A stretch of 15,327 nucleotides of DNA from Akkermansiaceae bacterium. Its GTDB lineage: Bacteria; Verrucomicrobiota; Verrucomicrobiia; Verrucomicrobiales; Akkermansiaceae. Each line of letters opens with the position of its first letter. Within the stretch, counting starts at the first letter, position 1. The position numbers and the translations under genes were made by a program. Below, piece after piece: positions 14,101-15,327 of this stretch. The DNA lies in contig JALZUH010000118.1 in assembly GCA_023301645.1 (NCBI GenBank), forward strand, positions 1 to 15,327, given 5' to 3'. The notes below the pieces were generated by a model. That model was not told the DNA's origin and made no database searches. It saw only the letters and a program-made list of their open reading frames with translations.

Positions 14101-14499
14101 TTAGTTGTTATGGTTGGTGTGGTTGTTGATATACGCTTTGATCTCACTCTCATTGATGCCGAAGCTAGAGGCTTCACTTGCCATTCTGTGATAGAGGGCT
14201 TGCAGCTTTTGTTTTTTTTCATCTGCACTGAGTTGGTTGGGTGTCGGTAGAGCGGCGATGAAGCAGCCGCTGCCACGCCTGCTGGTGAGGATATTCATGA
14301 ACTCGAGATCTCGGTATGCTTTTACAACCGTGTTGGGATTGATCTCTAGTAGCTCTTTGAGGGCTTTGATTGTGGGAAGTTTATCACCGACCTTTAGAAT
14401 GCCCTGATCTAGATCACTGCACACTTGATTGATGATTTGTTTGTAAACTGGTATTCCTGAGTCGAATTCGACTCTCCAGTGCTGATTGCTCGCGCTCAT
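14101..14499 (-). CDS. GntR-family transcription regulator, YtrA-like subfamily
   Basis: A 132-residue DNA-binding protein with an N-terminal winged helix-turn-helix (about 16-80: IPVYKQIINQVCSDLDQG, then KLPTIKALKELLEINPNTV and the wing RRGSGCFIA) and a short helical C-terminal part of about 50 residues. The lack of a large effector-binding domain is characteristic of the YtrA group, which usually represses adjacent ABC transporters. Here the neighbour is an unidentified membrane protein instead. The ATG at 14499 is preferred over the frame's earlier GTG-type start at 14508 because it fits the usual N-terminal length and leaves the upstream inverted repeat outside the gene. Autoregulation is likely for this family and the repeat at 14501-14515 is the obvious candidate site. 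Confidence 0.85.
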   Translation of the reverse strand: MSASNQHWRVEFDSGIPVYKQIINQVCSDLDQGILKVGDKLPTIKALKELLEINPNTVVKAYRDLEFMNILTSRRGSGCFIAALPTPNQLSADEKKQKLQALYHRMASEASSFGINESEIKAYINNHTNHNN

Positions 14500-14500
14500 G

Positions 14501-14520
14501 TATACCACTTGTATAGTATA
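14501..14520 (-). promoter_or_regulatory. Inverted repeat and -10-like element before the GntR gene
   Basis: TATAC (14501-14505) and GTATA (14511-14515) form a perfect 5-bp inverted repeat with a 5-bp spacer, ending one base from the regulator's ATG. On the minus strand TATACT (14520 to 14515) is a good -10 candidate that abuts the repeat; the -35 region is poor (TAAAAA-like). Transcription would start about 9 nt before the ATG, nearly leaderless. Position and symmetry suggest an autoregulatory operator. Confidence 0.4.
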
Positions 14521-14614
14521 ATATTAAACATGCAATATTTTTTAATAAGGCTGATGCTTTCAGAGAGGCTCAATTTCTAGCATTTAGCATGACAAGCTGG
14601 CTTGGATACTGTTT

Positions 14615-14626
14615 GATAGTCCTATC
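14615..14626. promoter_or_regulatory. Palindrome directly before the ATPase gene
   Basis: GATAG-TC-CTATC is a perfect 5-bp inverted repeat with a 2-bp centre, ending two bases before the ATG at 14629. It takes the place where a ribosome-binding site would be expected, and none is visible. It could be an operator or a small mRNA hairpin over the start, or chance. Confidence 0.25.
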
Positions 14627-14628
14627 GT

Positions 14629-15327
14629 ATGAAAGATTTGGTAATGCCAGAATGGGCGCAGGAAATAATTAGTAGCTATGAGAGTGGTGCCGCGGGTTGT
14701 TTTATCCTGCACGGAAATGTGAATGATCGCTTGCTGGTTCCTTCAGAGACGAAGTCGAAATCTAAGCCTTCTCGTAGCTCGATGAGCACTGCGGATACTG
14801 TAGAAGATAGCGCCTCAGAGTCGATTGATGCTGATCTAGGTAGCTTGGAGGATTTCGTTATGGCAACACTTGTGCCGCGCTTTGATGTGGTGCTTAGCTA
14901 TGATTCGGGAAATGGTCTACGTGTTGAGCGTGGTGGCGAACTATTCTCGCAGTGGCCTACGATGAAAGATGCCTTGAGAGAGGGGCGAGAGCTACCTGAG
15001 TCACCACTGGCTGCGATACGACTAATCACCCATTATTTCAAATACACAAAGAATCTTCAGGCTGTGAATGGACGCAGTCCCAAGGTGGCGGTCATCATTC
15101 ACCAGTCTCATCTGATTTGTCCTGCGATACCGCATTCGCACAATCATGAGCTCAATGCAATGGCAGCTATTTTACGAAGCTGGGCTGCCGAGATGCGATT
15201 ACAAGAGAGCGGTCAGGTGGCTTTTCTTGTTTCGGAGAATCTCTCAGGCTTGCACCCACTGGTGGCAAAGAGCCCGCGCATCTTCCCCGTTGAGGTGCCT
15301 CTACCAACGACGGGGGAAATGGAGTCA
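14629..15327 (+). CDS. Partial N-terminus of a probable AAA-family ATPase
   Basis: An uninterrupted frame of 233 codons begins at the ATG at 14629 and runs off the window. The N-terminal pattern, MPEWAQEIISSYESGAAG followed by CFILHGNVNDRLL (24-36) and later PRFDVVLSYDSGNGLRVE (83-100), matches the N-terminal domain of a group of bacterial AAA ATPases as I remember them. The segment ends PVEVPLPTTGEMES, typical of the linker before the AAA module, so Walker A and B would lie beyond the window. A Ser/Lys-rich then acidic stretch (about 39-69) looks like a flexible insertion in this domain. There is no signal peptide, so it is cytoplasmic. It is divergent from the GntR gene across 129 bp. The ATPase assignment is moderate because no nucleotide-binding motif is visible. 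Confidence 0.65.
   Translation, partial: MKDLVMPEWAQEIISSYESGAAGCFILHGNVNDRLLVPSETKSKSKPSRSSMSTADTVEDSASESIDADLGSLEDFVMATLVPRFDVVLSYDSGNGLRVERGGELFSQWPTMKDALREGRELPESPLAAIRLITHYFKYTKNLQAVNGRSPKVAVIIHQSHLICPAIPHSHNHELNAMAAILRSWAAEMRLQESGQVAFLVSENLSGLHPLVAKSPRIFPVEVPLPTTGEMES

Overview
The window looks like a chromosomal segment of a Gram-negative bacterium of moderate GC content, most plausibly from the Verrucomicrobiota (Rubritalea-like). This assignment is inference. It rests on the mix of genes (an E. coli-type Prc/Tsp protease, a CrtI/CrtN-family carotenoid desaturase, exported TPR proteins), on weak or absent Shine-Dalgarno sequences in front of many genes, and on the fact that Rubritalea species are pigmented by carotenoids. 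No rRNA, tRNA, CRISPR array or insertion sequence was found.

Layout. (1) 1-455 is the end of an integron-type gene cassette: a partial, relatively AT-rich ORF of unknown function, immediately followed by an attC-like recombination site (354-455). (2) 471-5719 is a leftward run of five genes: hisI, a SerB-type phosphatase, a 744-residue exported coiled-coil/TPR protein, a MoeB-rhodanese fusion, and a thymidylate kinase whose 3' end lies 15 bp from the attC boundary. (3) 5892-9247 is a rightward run: prc, yggS and a DUF971 protein. (4) 9301-11904 is a leftward, translationally overlapping operon: a carotenoid desaturase, a small exported TPR-like protein and an SRPBCC protein. Upstream of it are a good sigma70-like promoter and a predicted leader of about 135 nt. 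(5) 12263-14499 is a leftward set: a YtrA-type GntR regulator, an unknown multi-pass membrane protein and a TraB/GumN-family protein, ending in a strong hairpin terminator at 12163-12209. (6) From 14629 a divergent gene, probably the N-terminal part of an AAA-family ATPase, runs off the right edge.

How the parts work together. The housekeeping genes cover histidine and serine synthesis, dTTP supply, sulfur-carrier activation, periplasmic proteolysis and PLP homeostasis. The parts most worth a second look are the cassette/attC junction beside tmk, the overlapping crtI-TPR-SRPBCC operon with its long leader and a palindrome on the -35 box, and the GntR regulator that sits next to an orphan membrane protein rather than the ABC transporter usual for its subfamily.
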